Shown here one piece after another: positions 15,714 to 24,410 of a stretch of DNA of 46,854 nt. This DNA is from Chitinophagales bacterium. Lineage in GTDB: Bacteria > Bacteroidota > Bacteroidia > Chitinophagales > Saprospiraceae. The notes under the pieces were generated by a model that was not told the DNA's origin, ran no database searches, and worked only from the letters and a program-made list of their open reading frames with translations. Each line of letters opens with the position of its first letter. The first letter of the stretch is position 1. The position numbers and the translations under genes are program-made. The stretch lies in the NCBI GenBank assembly GCA_017303875.1, contig JAFLBP010000040.1, positions 1-46,854 on the forward strand, in the 5' to 3' direction.

Positions 15714-18700
15714 TTACTTCATCTGAATCATTTTGCGCGTGGCGCTGTCGGTAGACGTTTCGAGCGTGTAGTACAGCAGTCCGTGGCCATTGACAAGTGC
15801 CTGGTTGATCACGATGCTGTTGTAGCCCTTGAAGTATTCTCCACTGTTCTGGTAAACCATGCGGCCCGACTCGTCGAAAATACGCAGGGTAGCTTTGGTC
15901 GCTTCCGGCAGGTTAAATCCGATCACGGTCATGTTCACGAAGGGGTTCGGCTGGTTTTGGTACAGTTCGAAGCCAACACCGCTGATGGTTGCGCCATTTT
16001 CAGAATTGAAGCGCAGGGCGATGTCGAGTTTATCTTCGTCGGATACCAGACTGGCGGCATTGAGTTGGCGGTAAGCTTCGGCGCGGGTGATGCGGCTGGA
16101 TACACCCAGCATTTTGCTGAGTTGACCATCGCGCAGGGCGCGGAACTTGATGCTGAATTCGCCCGGTACCTGGCCTTCCCAACTGGTGGTTACGGCTTTG
16201 TCGGAAGCGAGCACTGCAAAGTGATCTTTCGACATGCCTTCACCGGGCAGGAGGTCGAGTACCTGTAAGCCATCATAATTGAGGGTAAACTGGTAGCCGG
16301 TTACTGTTTCGGCAGCTTTGAAGCGCACCGTTACTTCTTCGCCTGCTTTCATGATCTGGTCGTCTACATCGAAGAGCAGGGTACCGCTGCTGCGATCTTC
16401 TGATTGCATGAAGCTGTTGGCGATGGCATTCCCGTTCAGGTCACCGATTTTGACGGCTACAAAGTTTTCGTCCATATCGCTACCCTGGATTTGAGCGACC
16501 GTTTTGTTCTCCGGGAACGGCGAAACAAACGGGTTCTGCGGGTTGGGGAAGCTGAAGCTGTTGTCGACAAAACGCCAGGAGGTGTTATTGTCCAATTCAG
16601 TGGTGATGCCCAGGATGAGCTTGCGCAGTTCAACGATGTCGAGGGTGGTGATACTACCGCTGCGGTTGGCATCGGCTGCAATCATTTTGTACGGTGTGGT
16701 CAGCGGCTGGATACCGAGGATGTGCTTGGAAATAAGCACGAGGTCGAAGGTAGATACGCCGTTGATGTGGTTGTCGTCTTTGATTGGTGTGATGGTAAAG
16801 TTCGACAGGATGGGTACTGCATTGCTGAACTTATAGCTGCCATCGATACCGGTGCTGCTGAATTTGCTGAAGGAGCCGGCGGCGGGGTGAGCGCCATCGA
16901 TTTCGATACCTGCATCTTCAAGGCCGTTATTGTTGTCGGTATTAATCAGACCGGCAATGGTAGCCTGCACGTTGGAACCCGGGCAGTTGCCGAGGTTATC
17001 CTGTACGAGGATGTAGGTTTTGCAGTAGTCGGCATTACCGGCAGCATCAATTGACCAGAGTTCTACTTCCTGCGGGCCGATGTCGTCGCAATTAAACGTT
17101 ACACTGACGTTAGGTTCGCCATTCGGGCCGTAGGGAAAACCGGTGCCGGTGCCTACGCGGCGGATACCGAATTTCAGTTTGTCGAGTGGTGTACAGTTAT
17201 CTTCTGCGTGTTGCAGGAAGTCGCTGGTAAACAGGGTCAGGCCGTTGGGCATCACGTTGGCGCTTAGGCCATTGAGGCAAATAACGATTGGCGTTTTGCA
17301 ATCTTTTACGACAAACGTGTACTCGCAGGATTTTTCATTGCCGCAGCCGTCGGTTACGAACCACTTGATTTTGTGGGTACCGTAGGGCAGTTCGGGAATG
17401 TTGTACGTGCTTGGTGCGGAAACCGTATTCCAGCGTACCGACGCTTTTACATTATTGCCGTTTTTGGTCGTTTCGATGGCGAAGCGATACTTCTGATTGA
17501 GCGGTACAGCGCGCTGATCGAAGGCGCGCGGGGTGCCGCCGGTGAAGTTCGGTGTTGTGGCATTGCCGAAGCGCACTTCATTGGGCGCGGGCAGGGCATT
17601 GCTGTTGACCACGGTTTCCATAGTGCCATCCTGATCGAGGTCGAGGAAGAGCAGGTAACGGATTCCGATATTGGCGCCGGAGCAGGCATCAGTGGCATTG
17701 ATGCTCAGGTCGGCCGGGCCTTCGCAGAGGTCGTGGCTTTCGTTCAGACCATCCCACCAGTAGCTTTCATTCCAGAGCAGCGGGTTATTGGGGGTAAAGT
17801 CGCAGAATTCAACCGGGCTGGCAGGGCACTCAATAGTAGGGGCCTGACCGTCAATCACTTTAATGATCTGCTTGTAGATATAGCAGTTGGCGTTGGCATT
17901 CCAGAAAGTGCTGTAGCTGGTTGTCGTCTGGTCGGTCGGCAGAATTTTTACCACCGTAGGCGCCCAGGGAGCCGGTGTGCCGGCAGGCGACACGGTTGGG
18001 CCGGGCATGTTGCTCGGGTGGTTGATATTACTGTTCGGCGTCGGGTTCGGTACGATGATGCAGGAACCTGTCGGGATGTAAGTACACCAGTTAATGACCT
18101 TCCAGGTACGTTCAATTTTGTAGCAGGCATCAGGCACGACCGTGAAAATTTCATCGGTGTAGGAAATGCCGAGCAGTTCGCAATCTTCTCCGTATACCTG
18201 CGGTTCTCCGAAGGTACCGGTGCCGTCGCATTCTGTGATGACTTTATCATCCGGGAAGCGAACCGAGTAGTTCTGGCTGTAATTTACCACTACACGCTGC
18301 GTACACTGGCTGCTAAAGCCGTGGCAATCGTAGGAGCGGAAAGTACGAATGATGGTTCCCTTGTGGCAGGTCGTGTCAAAGTTGGTATAATTGACCGAAT
18401 GCGTCAGGCCCTTCATGCCCTGATAATTCTTCGTGGAGTCGAGGCAGCAGTTGTCGTAAACGGTTGCTTTACCGTAAGACCACAAGGAAGGATCAAAGTT
18501 TTCGCAGTTGACCGTCACGTTGAGCGGTGGCTCACAAACAGGCTTCAGTTTATCCTGAACTTCTACTTTTACCTGAACTTCGTTATAAATTGGCGTGCCG
18601 TCGGGGTAAAGGGCCGGCGTACCGTCGATATTTACCTGATATACCCGGAAGATCACGTTCACTTCAGTACCTACTTCACAGCAGTAGAACTTAATGGAAT

Positions 18701-21700
18701 CACTTTCGGCAGTTGCTGTAAGTTTTTCACAGGCATTCAAACTGTTGATACAGTCGGAATACGGTTCAACACGGCGGACGGTAAAGCGCAGGTTATTACA
18801 GTTATCGTAAGATCCCTGGTCGAGGTTGATGGCTTTTACCCAGCTCACACCGGCAAATTCACATCCATTGGCGCTTGGGTAGTAGCAGTCGCTCTCATCA
18901 TCCACACCGATGGCCACGGTCGTAAATTCTGTAGCGTTTACTACCGGCGGCGAGAAGTCGTTTACCGTAAGTGTGTAAGTACAGGTATTGCGATTGCCGC
19001 AATCATCCACTGCCTCGTACTCTACGATATGAGATCCTACCGGCAGGCAAGGCGTTTGACCAAATACAGCGAGGGTGTCGCGGTCAGCGGGGTTATTGCC
19101 CGCGTAGTTACTCAGGCTGCCGTTTACAATGAATTCATTGATAATCAGGCTACTTACCGGGTCTAAAACTGAAATCCGGGCCTGTACATAGCTGATTTGA
19201 GAGCACCCGTCTTCCAGCAGTGCGTCTGGCAAATTCACTTTGGCACAGCAACTGAACGGATCGGTCGTAACGCTTACGTTGTCCGGGCATTCCCATGTCG
19301 GGCCTTGACTATCCGTCACACGAATCAGTTGAATATGTGTTACAATTCCACCGGTGCAGGGATCAACAATATTCCATTCCCGGGTAATATTGTAAGTGCC
19401 GTCACAAACCCAAACGGCTACATCTTCTGGCTCCCAGTCGAGGCTACAGCCATCAGGCAAACCATACACCGTAGGTGAACCTACCAAGCCTTGTTGTTGT
19501 ATCCATTCAGGTGTCGGATAAACTCCGGCACAGTCGAATGCCGGATTGGCAATCCCGTCGTAGTTAGGCGGGAAAACTACATCGTTGAGGCTCGGGCGCA
19601 GCAGGTTAATCGTCTGATTGCACACACTGGTGTTACCACTGGCATCGCGGGCCAGCCAGCGACGGGTAATGGTTGCCGTATAATCTGTTCCACAAAGGGT
19701 ATTGGCCGTCTGATCGGTATAAGACAGGGTTACATCGCTGCAATTATCCATCAAACCGGCCGGAACAATGTAGGTATTGTTGTTCACGATGGTTACCGGC
19801 GGCGCGGTCAGGCCATTGGGGAAACCAGGCGTGAAGGTGCCGGTATAATTGATATACAGCTCTGCGATTTCAATGGTGGAGAGGTCGCCCATACCATTTA
19901 CGTCACTGATCTTGAGCTTCCAGTCGCCCACCGGCGATTGGCCATCGAAGCTGCTCAACAAGCCTGAACCAAGCGGAATAATCGCACTTTTGTTGGTCGT
20001 ATAATTGGGGCAGTTGGCAGCAGTGAGGCCTTCGTCGTCGAGGCGTACATTGATCGGCGAAGGGAAACATCCGCTCACCTGATTCCATACATTGACGATG
20101 GTACCGGAGGGGCTGATCAGCTCAATAAACAGGTTGGAAGCGAACGCGTCGCCGGTAATGCGCAGGCGCAAGTCTACGTCGTTGATGACGGCATTCGTTG
20201 GCGCTTTTACCGGAATGGTGAGGTTACGCGTCTGGAAATCCACCACATTAATGGGCAGATTCGGAAGCGCGAAGCGCTGCGTTACGGTTGCCGGTTTATT
20301 GTAGGTCGGCAGGGTTGGATAGTTACAGGGCACCACCACATCAGCTGCAAAGCAGTTAATCAGCGGGGCAATATTATCCTGCACCTTCAAGTCGCCGAAG
20401 CATTTATTGCCGGTTATCGGATCTGTTACGCGAACGCGGTATGTTTTGTTGATATCGGGCAGTCCAAGTACGGCAGGTACCCAGGGGCCGTTGCCGTAAG
20501 GTGCAATTTTATCCAATTCAACCACATAATTGTCGTAGCATTTGTACGGGCCGCCTTCCAGCACCTGATCGGCGCCAACGGTGGTCTGGCAGTCCTGGCC
20601 GAGGGCCACAATCACAAGGTCGTTGCAAACCAGTGAATTCACCGGACCGGCAAAATCATTCACCGTAACAGAGAAAGAACAAGTAGCTACATTACCTGCC
20701 GCATCGGTACAGGTAAAGGTATTGACGGTTGTTCCGATCGGGAAATCACCGCCGGAAGGAATACCGCTGATCTGAAGCGGTGTGTTGCTGATAATTTTCT
20801 GGTAAGATACCGAGCCATTGTAGGCACGGGAAGTAGCAGTAGCACCAAAGGGATACCCCACACTGGCGCCCGGGCTGGACATCAGGTTCAGCACGCCGTC
20901 GTTCTGGTTGCGTGTGATACCAGGGCCGAGGCCGGTGAAGTTAACCGGTTGTCCGCTTTTGGACGTGATATAGATACCGCGTGTCTGACCCGGAAACAGG
21001 TGAATAGACAAGCCACCGATGGTAGTGCCGCTGGCCGGACCGGAAGACGAGACCGTCACGGTTCCGGCTAATGTCCATTCTGCCGGATTGTTGGCTACAC
21101 CCGACCAGGAAGAAGCCGAGGTCGTGTAATACACCTCCATAGGCCACACACCCGCATCGAGCGAAGGGGCAAACTGTGTTACCGAAATGGGCGTTGCGCT
21201 GATATTGCTCACATCAAACATGATACCGGCCTGACCATTGTCGAAGTCAAACGGCGTAGTCAGTGTCGACAGGGTCGGCAGCGGACAGTTATCGGAGCAG
21301 GAAACATTATAGGTGTAAATAGACGAGCAGGAGCCGTCGCTGAGGTTGAACGTGATGTTGGCAGGGCAGGAAATGATCGGCGGCGTATTATCCGCCACAT
21401 TAATATTTTGTGTTGCGCTGCTCAGCACACCGCCACCGCAGGGGTTTACCAATTCCCATACAATGACGTTATTGCCTTTGGGCACCTGAATAGAGGTAAC
21501 CATTGGCGTGGTAACGGTGGTAGGAGCACCACCATTTACCCGATATTGCAGGTTGTACGCGGCATTACAACCTCCGGGAGAGAAGGTCGGCAGCGGCGTT
21601 GTTACATTGACGAAGCAGTTGTTGGAACCGGGGCCGGTACCAATGGAAATGCCCGCAGGCGCAGTCATGGCGCAGCTTACTTTTGGCACCTCGGTCACGA

Positions 21701-22211
21701 TGGCCGTCCAGCCTGGTTGTTGGTTGGAACCATCAGAGCGGAATTGGAAAGTAAGTGCTTCGGCTGCATTGGCGCCTACGTTGGCGATACCCGTGTTGGC
21801 GGTAATTGTTCCGGGGTTACTGGTTTGCCAGTTGCCACCGGGAAAGCCGCTGAGGGTAGTTGCTTCAGGGCCGACTACCTGATTGGTACCGACCGCTGTG
21901 CTGTTGTAAATATAGAATGCGTCCCAACCCGGCTCAAGCCAGAAGGACAGGAATTTTACCTGAATCCGGAAGTTTGCAGCATCGGATGGCAGGAAAGTCA
22001 CATTTGCATTGGCTGTATTGTTGTAGTTGCCGTTGGGGCCGCCACTGTCGTAAAAGTTGAAATAACAGTTGCCCGGAGGGCTGATGGTAAAGGGGCTTCC
22101 TGCGGTTGTACCGGAGTTACCCATATTGACATTGGCCTGCGCTGTAAGCAAACTGCTCCAGCACAAAACTCCCAGTACTGTCAATAGCAGGTGGAAATTA
22201 CTCTTTTTCAT
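15714..22211 (-). CDS. Giant secreted multidomain adhesin with T9SS sorting domain
   Basis: This protein of about 2,165 residues starts at 22211 with MKKSNFHLLLTVLG and a signal peptide ending near LLTAQA; an ATG five codons upstream is an alternative. Domains in order, by visible motifs: a CUB-like region with GNCYFNFYDSGGPNGNY (about 30-180); HYR-type modules with ISCPANITFNL and DAAGNVATCSFSVTVNDF (about 275-525); a proprotein-convertase P domain with DVDLRLRITGDAFASNLFIE (about 655-792); further HYR-like, Cys-rich modules (about 960-1650); a dockerin-like calcium-binding pair (ADANRSGSITTLDIVELRKL, about 1810-1880); a cohesin-like domain (about 1950-2080); and the type A sorting domain (YQNQPNPF...MIQMK, last ~88 residues). 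It is predicted to be exported by T9SS and anchored or released at the surface. It follows a small secreted-protein gene by about 54 bp. Confidence 0.88.
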   Translation of the reverse strand: MKKSNFHLLLTVLGVLCWSSLLTAQANVNMGNSGTTAGSPFTISPPGNCYFNFYDSGGPNGNYNNTANANVTFLPSDAANFRIQVKFLSFWLEPGWDAFYIYNSTAVGTNQVVGPEATTLSGFPGGNWQTSNPGTITANTGIANVGANAAEALTFQFRSDGSNQQPGWTAIVTEVPKVSCAMTAPAGISIGTGPGSNNCFVNVTTPLPTFSPGGCNAAYNLQYRVNGGAPTTVTTPMVTSIQVPKGNNVIVWELVNPCGGGVLSSATQNINVADNTPPIISCPANITFNLSDGSCSSIYTYNVSCSDNCPLPTLSTLTTPFDFDNGQAGIMFDVSNISATPISVTQFAPSLDAGVWPMEVYYTTSASSWSGVANNPAEWTLAGTVTVSSSGPASGTTIGGLSIHLFPGQTRGIYITSKSGQPVNFTGLGPGITRNQNDGVLNLMSSPGASVGYPFGATATSRAYNGSVSYQKIISNTPLQISGIPSGGDFPIGTTVNTFTCTDAAGNVATCSFSVTVNDFAGPVNSLVCNDLVIVALGQDCQTTVGADQVLEGGPYKCYDNYVVELDKIAPYGNGPWVPAVLGLPDINKTYRVRVTDPITGNKCFGDLKVQDNIAPLINCFAADVVVPCNYPTLPTYNKPATVTQRFALPNLPINVVDFQTRNLTIPVKAPTNAVINDVDLRLRITGDAFASNLFIELISPSGTIVNVWNQVSGCFPSPINVRLDDEGLTAANCPNYTTNKSAIIPLGSGLLSSFDGQSPVGDWKLKISDVNGMGDLSTIEIAELYINYTGTFTPGFPNGLTAPPVTIVNNNTYIVPAGLMDNCSDVTLSYTDQTANTLCGTDYTATITRRWLARDASGNTSVCNQTINLLRPSLNDVVFPPNYDGIANPAFDCAGVYPTPEWIQQQGLVGSPTVYGLPDGCSLDWEPEDVAVWVCDGTYNITREWNIVDPCTGGIVTHIQLIRVTDSQGPTWECPDNVSVTTDPFSCCAKVNLPDALLEDGCSQISYVQARISVLDPVSSLIINEFIVNGSLSNYAGNNPADRDTLAVFGQTPCLPVGSHIVEYEAVDDCGNRNTCTYTLTVNDFSPPVVNATEFTTVAIGVDDESDCYYPSANGCEFAGVSWVKAINLDQGSYDNCNNLRFTVRRVEPYSDCINSLNACEKLTATAESDSIKFYCCEVGTEVNVIFRVYQVNIDGTPALYPDGTPIYNEVQVKVEVQDKLKPVCEPPLNVTVNCENFDPSLWSYGKATVYDNCCLDSTKNYQGMKGLTHSVNYTNFDTTCHKGTIIRTFRSYDCHGFSSQCTQRVVVNYSQNYSVRFPDDKVITECDGTGTFGEPQVYGEDCELLGISYTDEIFTVVPDACYKIERTWKVINWCTYIPTGSCIIVPNPTPNSNINHPSNMPGPTVSPAGTPAPWAPTVVKILPTDQTTTSYSTFWNANANCYIYKQIIKVIDGQAPTIECPASPVEFCDFTPNNPLLWNESYWWDGLNESHDLCEGPADLSINATDACSGANIGIRYLLFLDLDQDGTMETVVNSNALPAPNEVRFGNATTPNFTGGTPRAFDQRAVPLNQKYRFAIETTKNGNNVKASVRWNTVSAPSTYNIPELPYGTHKIKWFVTDGCGNEKSCEYTFVVKDCKTPIVICLNGLSANVMPNGLTLFTSDFLQHAEDNCTPLDKLKFGIRRVGTGTGFPYGPNGEPNVSVTFNCDDIGPQEVELWSIDAAGNADYCKTYILVQDNLGNCPGSNVQATIAGLINTDNNNGLEDAGIEIDGAHPAAGSFSKFSSTGIDGSYKFSNAVPILSNFTITPIKDDNHINGVSTFDLVLISKHILGIQPLTTPYKMIAADANRSGSITTLDIVELRKLILGITTELDNNTSWRFVDNSFSFPNPQNPFVSPFPENKTVAQIQGSDMDENFVAVKIGDLNGNAIANSFMQSEDRSSGTLLFDVDDQIMKAGEEVTVRFKAAETVTGYQFTLNYDGLQVLDLLPGEGMSKDHFAVLASDKAVTTSWEGQVPGEFSIKFRALRDGQLSKMLGVSSRITRAEAYRQLNAASLVSDEDKLDIALRFNSENGATISGVGFELYQNQPNPFVNMTVIGFNLPEATKATLRIFDESGRMVYQNSGEYFKGYNSIVINQALVNGHGLLYYTLETSTDSATRKMIQMK

Positions 22212-22265
22212 GATGAATTGATTCACTTGAGTGGATTGAAAATGATTAAAATGATTAAAAAATGC

Positions 22266-22694
22266 TTATTCCGACAGCTGTAGCCGCACCTCCTCGTATA
22301 GGGCGCGCAGTACCACTTTTGGCGTGTAAGCAACCTCTTTCAGGCCTCCCAAAGAAGCGGCCTCATTGAGTGTGGTTTCCATTGCCTTGCTGATGGGCAT
22401 ACCGTTGCGCATCTCGCGCATGATCGCTTTGTAATAAATCACGCGGCGCAGGGTGTTCTCATAGAGCGATGAGGTCGGCTCAAGACCAGGAAGCTGTTCA
22501 TTAGCCTGGTGCACGCCTGCTTCAAGCAAGGCAAGTGCTTCCTCCCGGGATACATACCCGGTGGAGGAAGAAGAGCCAGGCCCTTCGAGGGTCTGAGCGC
22601 TGAGGTCTGGTTGCCAGAGCAGGCAGGCCAGAAGGCAGATTGTTGCAATGAGCAGTCGTTTTGTTGCTACATTGGCAGTGTGACAGATGTTCAT
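22266..22694 (-). CDS. Small secreted protein upstream of the adhesin
   Basis: The 142-residue protein has a long N-terminal region with a hydrophobic signal (LLIATICLLACLLW) ending near SAQ. A short Ser-rich linker follows, then an entirely helical domain (SREEALALLEAGVHQANEQL ... VVLRALYEEVRLQLSE). Cys residues occur only in the N-terminal signal region. I do not recognise the family. It precedes the giant adhesin by about 54 bp on the same strand with no terminator between them, so it is probably co-transcribed and may assist adhesin export or maturation; that role is only inferred from position. The start at 22694 could also be the Met codon usage further in if the leader is shorter, but no better Met precedes the hydrophobic core. 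Confidence 0.6.
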   Translation of the reverse strand: MNICHTANVATKRLLIATICLLACLLWQPDLSAQTLEGPGSSSSTGYVSREEALALLEAGVHQANEQLPGLEPTSSLYENTLRRVIYYKAIMREMRNGMPISKAMETTLNEAASLGGLKEVAYTPKVVLRALYEEVRLQLSE

Positions 22695-22909
22695 CTTCTA
22701 CATGCGATTAGAGGTGAAGAGTTGGGTAACTTTCTTGAAATGAGGCTTTTATGGGTTTACATGACTACATCAATGGCGACGCTGGTTATACTGGTCAACA
22801 TGCGCCCTGAGGTATTATGGAGCAGTGTAAAATGATGTCTTTGCTTGTTCATGAGAAGGCGGTATTAAAATGAAAAATGTGGTCCTGGCTTTGTCGGGGT
22901 GTTATGATT

Positions 22910-23356
22910 TCAGAATTGTATCGTGATAATCCCGTTGTGCTCTTTTACCGGATAAACCCCGGGGCGAAGTGTGCGTACCTGCAAACCCAATCCTGCAACT
23001 AAAAATCCGGGCAACTTGCAGTTTTCAGTCAGTACCAATGCCCCGTGGCGCAGGTGTTTGCGGTAGAGCGTTGTACAGACCAATTCACGCACCAACACCA
23101 TTTCAATGCCTTTCCCATCGTTGCGGGCATGTATAAAAGCCGGTGCGCACTTACAATGGTTAGAAAGGAGTGGAGAAGCAAAATCCTGATAGGCAGTTAT
23201 CTTGCACACCCCGGTACCACGGCAATCGGCAGTCGGTGATCCAAAGATGACGTCGCAGTGCATGGAGGCTTCCGTAAGAACCGCTTTGCCGTTTTGTGTA
23301 AGCGCCTGGCGTCTTTTTTCCATGCCGTAGCTGAGTAGTTGTGCAGTGCGTTTCAT
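22910..23356 (-). CDS. Hypothetical Cys-rich small protein
   Basis: This 148-residue protein has no signal peptide. Five Cys residues cluster in its first half at 34, 45, 51, 68 and 70 (MHCDVIFGSPTADCRGTGVC, then NHCKCAP), a spacing compatible with metal binding. More Cys occur at about 93 and 112. The C-terminus LRPGVYPVKEHNGIITIQF is beta-like. I do not recognise the family. The gene lies 53 bp downstream of the decapeptide-repeat gene on the same strand, so the two are probably one transcript. The 215 bp after it, up to the next gene, hold nothing recognisable. Confidence 0.55.
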   Translation of the reverse strand: MKRTAQLLSYGMEKRRQALTQNGKAVLTEASMHCDVIFGSPTADCRGTGVCKITAYQDFASPLLSNHCKCAPAFIHARNDGKGIEMVLVRELVCTTLYRKHLRHGALVLTENCKLPGFLVAGLGLQVRTLRPGVYPVKEHNGIITIQF

Positions 23357-23409
23357 AGTATGGTATTTGATTGGAAAAGGCTTATTAGTTGATTGATCGT
23401 GAAAAGCGC

Positions 23410-23529
23410 TTAAGCTCCGATGAGATCCAGGCCGGTGATTTTTGCACCGATGAGATCCAGGCCCGTGATTTTTGCGCCGATAAGGTCCAGTCCGGTAATT
23501 TTTGCACCGATGAGATCCAGACCTGTGAT
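23410..23529 (-). repeat. Four tandem 30-bp coding repeats
   Basis: The units are 23529-23500, 23499-23470, 23469-23440 and 23439-23410, the last including the stop codon. Each complete unit encodes ITGLDLIGAK. Differences between units are confined to synonymous positions (for example four different spellings of the Thr-Gly pair). Confidence 0.9.
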
Positions 23530-23577
23530 GGCGTTTTGTTGCGGGTTGTTGCTGTTGATTTGAGTTGCGCTTTTCAT
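23410..23577 (-). CDS. 55-residue peptide made of perfect ITGLDLIGAK repeats
   Basis: The peptide begins MKSATQINSNNPQQNA and continues with four copies of the decapeptide ITGLDLIGAK, the last ending at Ala before the stop codon. Read in fives (AKITG LDLIG) the units fit the pentapeptide-repeat pattern A(D/N)LxG, which folds as a right-handed quadrilateral beta-helix; here that would be about two turns. The DNA units differ at several third positions but never at the protein level, which argues that the peptide is translated and under selection. The start at 23577 is preferred over an in-frame ATG at 23670 because the upstream extension looks unrelated. It precedes a Cys-rich protein gene by 53 bp. 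The function is unknown. Confidence 0.6.
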   Translation of the reverse strand: MKSATQINSNNPQQNAITGLDLIGAKITGLDLIGAKITGLDLIGAKITGLDLIGA

Positions 23578-23670
23578 GATGTGCGGGATTGAAAAAGTGA
23601 TTATTGTTCCGATTGATGTCTCAAAGGTCACCCGCACGACGACCCTATCTATGGACAGTTTTCGGCACAT

Positions 23671-23943
23671 TCTCTCCCGGCGCTTTTTTTAGGGTTTTAT
23701 TTGTTTTTAAATACTAAAAATTTGATTATCAATATTTTATACAAATATTAGAAAAGCGTAAAACCTGCTCAATATCACCGCTGAGCAGGTTTTTCAAGGC
23801 CTTTTTGAGGCTTGTTTCAGGGCAAAAAATCGCCCTCCGGAGGCTGTTCCGGCAAATTTTTTTTGACTTAAAAAGTATCGGGAATACGCAAATGCGCCAT
23901 TTCAGGCTCGGGGCATAAATTGCCTAACCTTGGATCGGGGCAT
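23671..23943. terminator. Intergenic region with a hairpin at 23761-23792
   Basis: This AT-rich region has no gene. AAACCTGCTCA (23761-23771) pairs perfectly with TGAGCAGGTTT (23782-23792). T tracts occur on both sides (GGTTTTTC on plus, GGTTTTAC on minus), so it could terminate in either direction. Further left, 23700-23755 is almost pure A/T and could hold the promoter of the repeat-peptide gene, though no TAnnTTTG was found; the nearest is GACCTTTG on the minus strand at 23622-23629. Confidence 0.5.
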
Positions 23944-23979
23944 AAAAAAAGCGCCCGGACCTGGCCCGGGCGCTTTTTT
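23944..23979 (-). terminator. Intrinsic terminator of the double-glycine peptide gene
   Basis: AGCGCCCGG pairs with CCCGGGCGCT around a short loop and is flanked by seven As and six Ts, so it works in both directions. It lies about 32 bp after the stop codon of the leftward peptide gene and makes that gene a single-gene transcription unit together with the promoter at 24252-24281. Confidence 0.85.
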
Positions 23980-24010
23980 ATCAATACCGTTAAATAATTG
24001 TCGGTAAAAA

Positions 24011-24226
24011 TCAGGAAGGAATCGTTCCTCCAAGGAAATCACGCAGATCATGCTGCTTGATCATATTCGGCGTATGTGTTTTTGCACCACCGATCTGCTG
24101 CATTTGCTCCTCGTCCAGCACAGTTGCGTCTGAATTTTCGAGCTGCGCTATTGAAAACTTGCCGGTCTCGGCTGCTTTGGGCGGCTCCGGCACAATATTT
24201 TTTCTTTTAAAAAGGAAATCAAGCAT
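24011..24226 (-). CDS. Double-glycine-leader peptide, possible RiPP/bacteriocin precursor
   Basis: The 71-residue peptide starts MLDFLFKRKN. Its segment ATVLDEEQMQQIGGAK has the features of double-glycine leaders: an acidic/hydrophobic LxxEQMxxI helix ending in Gly46-Gly47. Cleavage there by a C39-type peptidase would release a 24-residue product starting AKTHTPNMIKQHDL and containing no Cys. The start at 24226 is set by the promoter at 24252-24281; a longer in-frame ATG at 24265 would begin upstream of the -7 box. A strong terminator follows. No C39 transporter, modification enzyme or immunity gene was recognised nearby, so the secretion route and activity are unknown. It could instead be a small regulatory or T9SS-related protein. 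Confidence 0.6.
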   Translation of the reverse strand: MLDFLFKRKNIVPEPPKAAETGKFSIAQLENSDATVLDEEQMQQIGGAKTHTPNMIKQHDLRDFLGGTIPS

Positions 24227-24251
24227 AATATCGGTCTTTGCTTTGCTGGCA

Positions 24252-24281
24252 CAAAGGTAAATCATAATGCCAAAAATGCAA
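24252..24281 (-). promoter_or_regulatory. Consensus promoter of the double-glycine peptide gene
   Basis: On the minus strand TTG (24279-24281) is followed after 19 bp by TACCTTTG (24252-24259), a full match to the Bacteroidota promoter TTG-N19/20-TAnnTTTG. Transcription would begin near 24245, about 20 nt before the ATG at 24226. Confidence 0.75.
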
Positions 24282-24410
24282 GGGAGCGGACAGTTTTTTG
24301 TACCAACGGAAGTGTTAAAGTATTGTACGGTTTCATTACGGGTTTAAGTTTGTTTAAATTTCACTTTTCACAAAATATAAAAACCTACAAACTCGCCTTA
24401 ACTTCGCGTC

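Noticed and set aside
15580..15726. 48-codon plus-strand small gene (MNKQPRSPFSP...)
   Set aside because: Its 3' third is the strong terminator hairpin and it runs into the adhesin stop codon; no promoter or repeat signature supports translation.
17373..19166. 597-codon plus-strand frame opposite the giant adhesin, with several smaller ones
   Set aside because: It overlaps a gene with clear domains in the other strand and has unnatural composition (Val/Arg/Gly-rich) without motifs.
23410..23529. CRISPR-like array of 30-bp repeats
   Set aside because: The repeats are directly contiguous without spacers, keep a reading frame, and vary only at synonymous positions, so they are coding tandem repeats.
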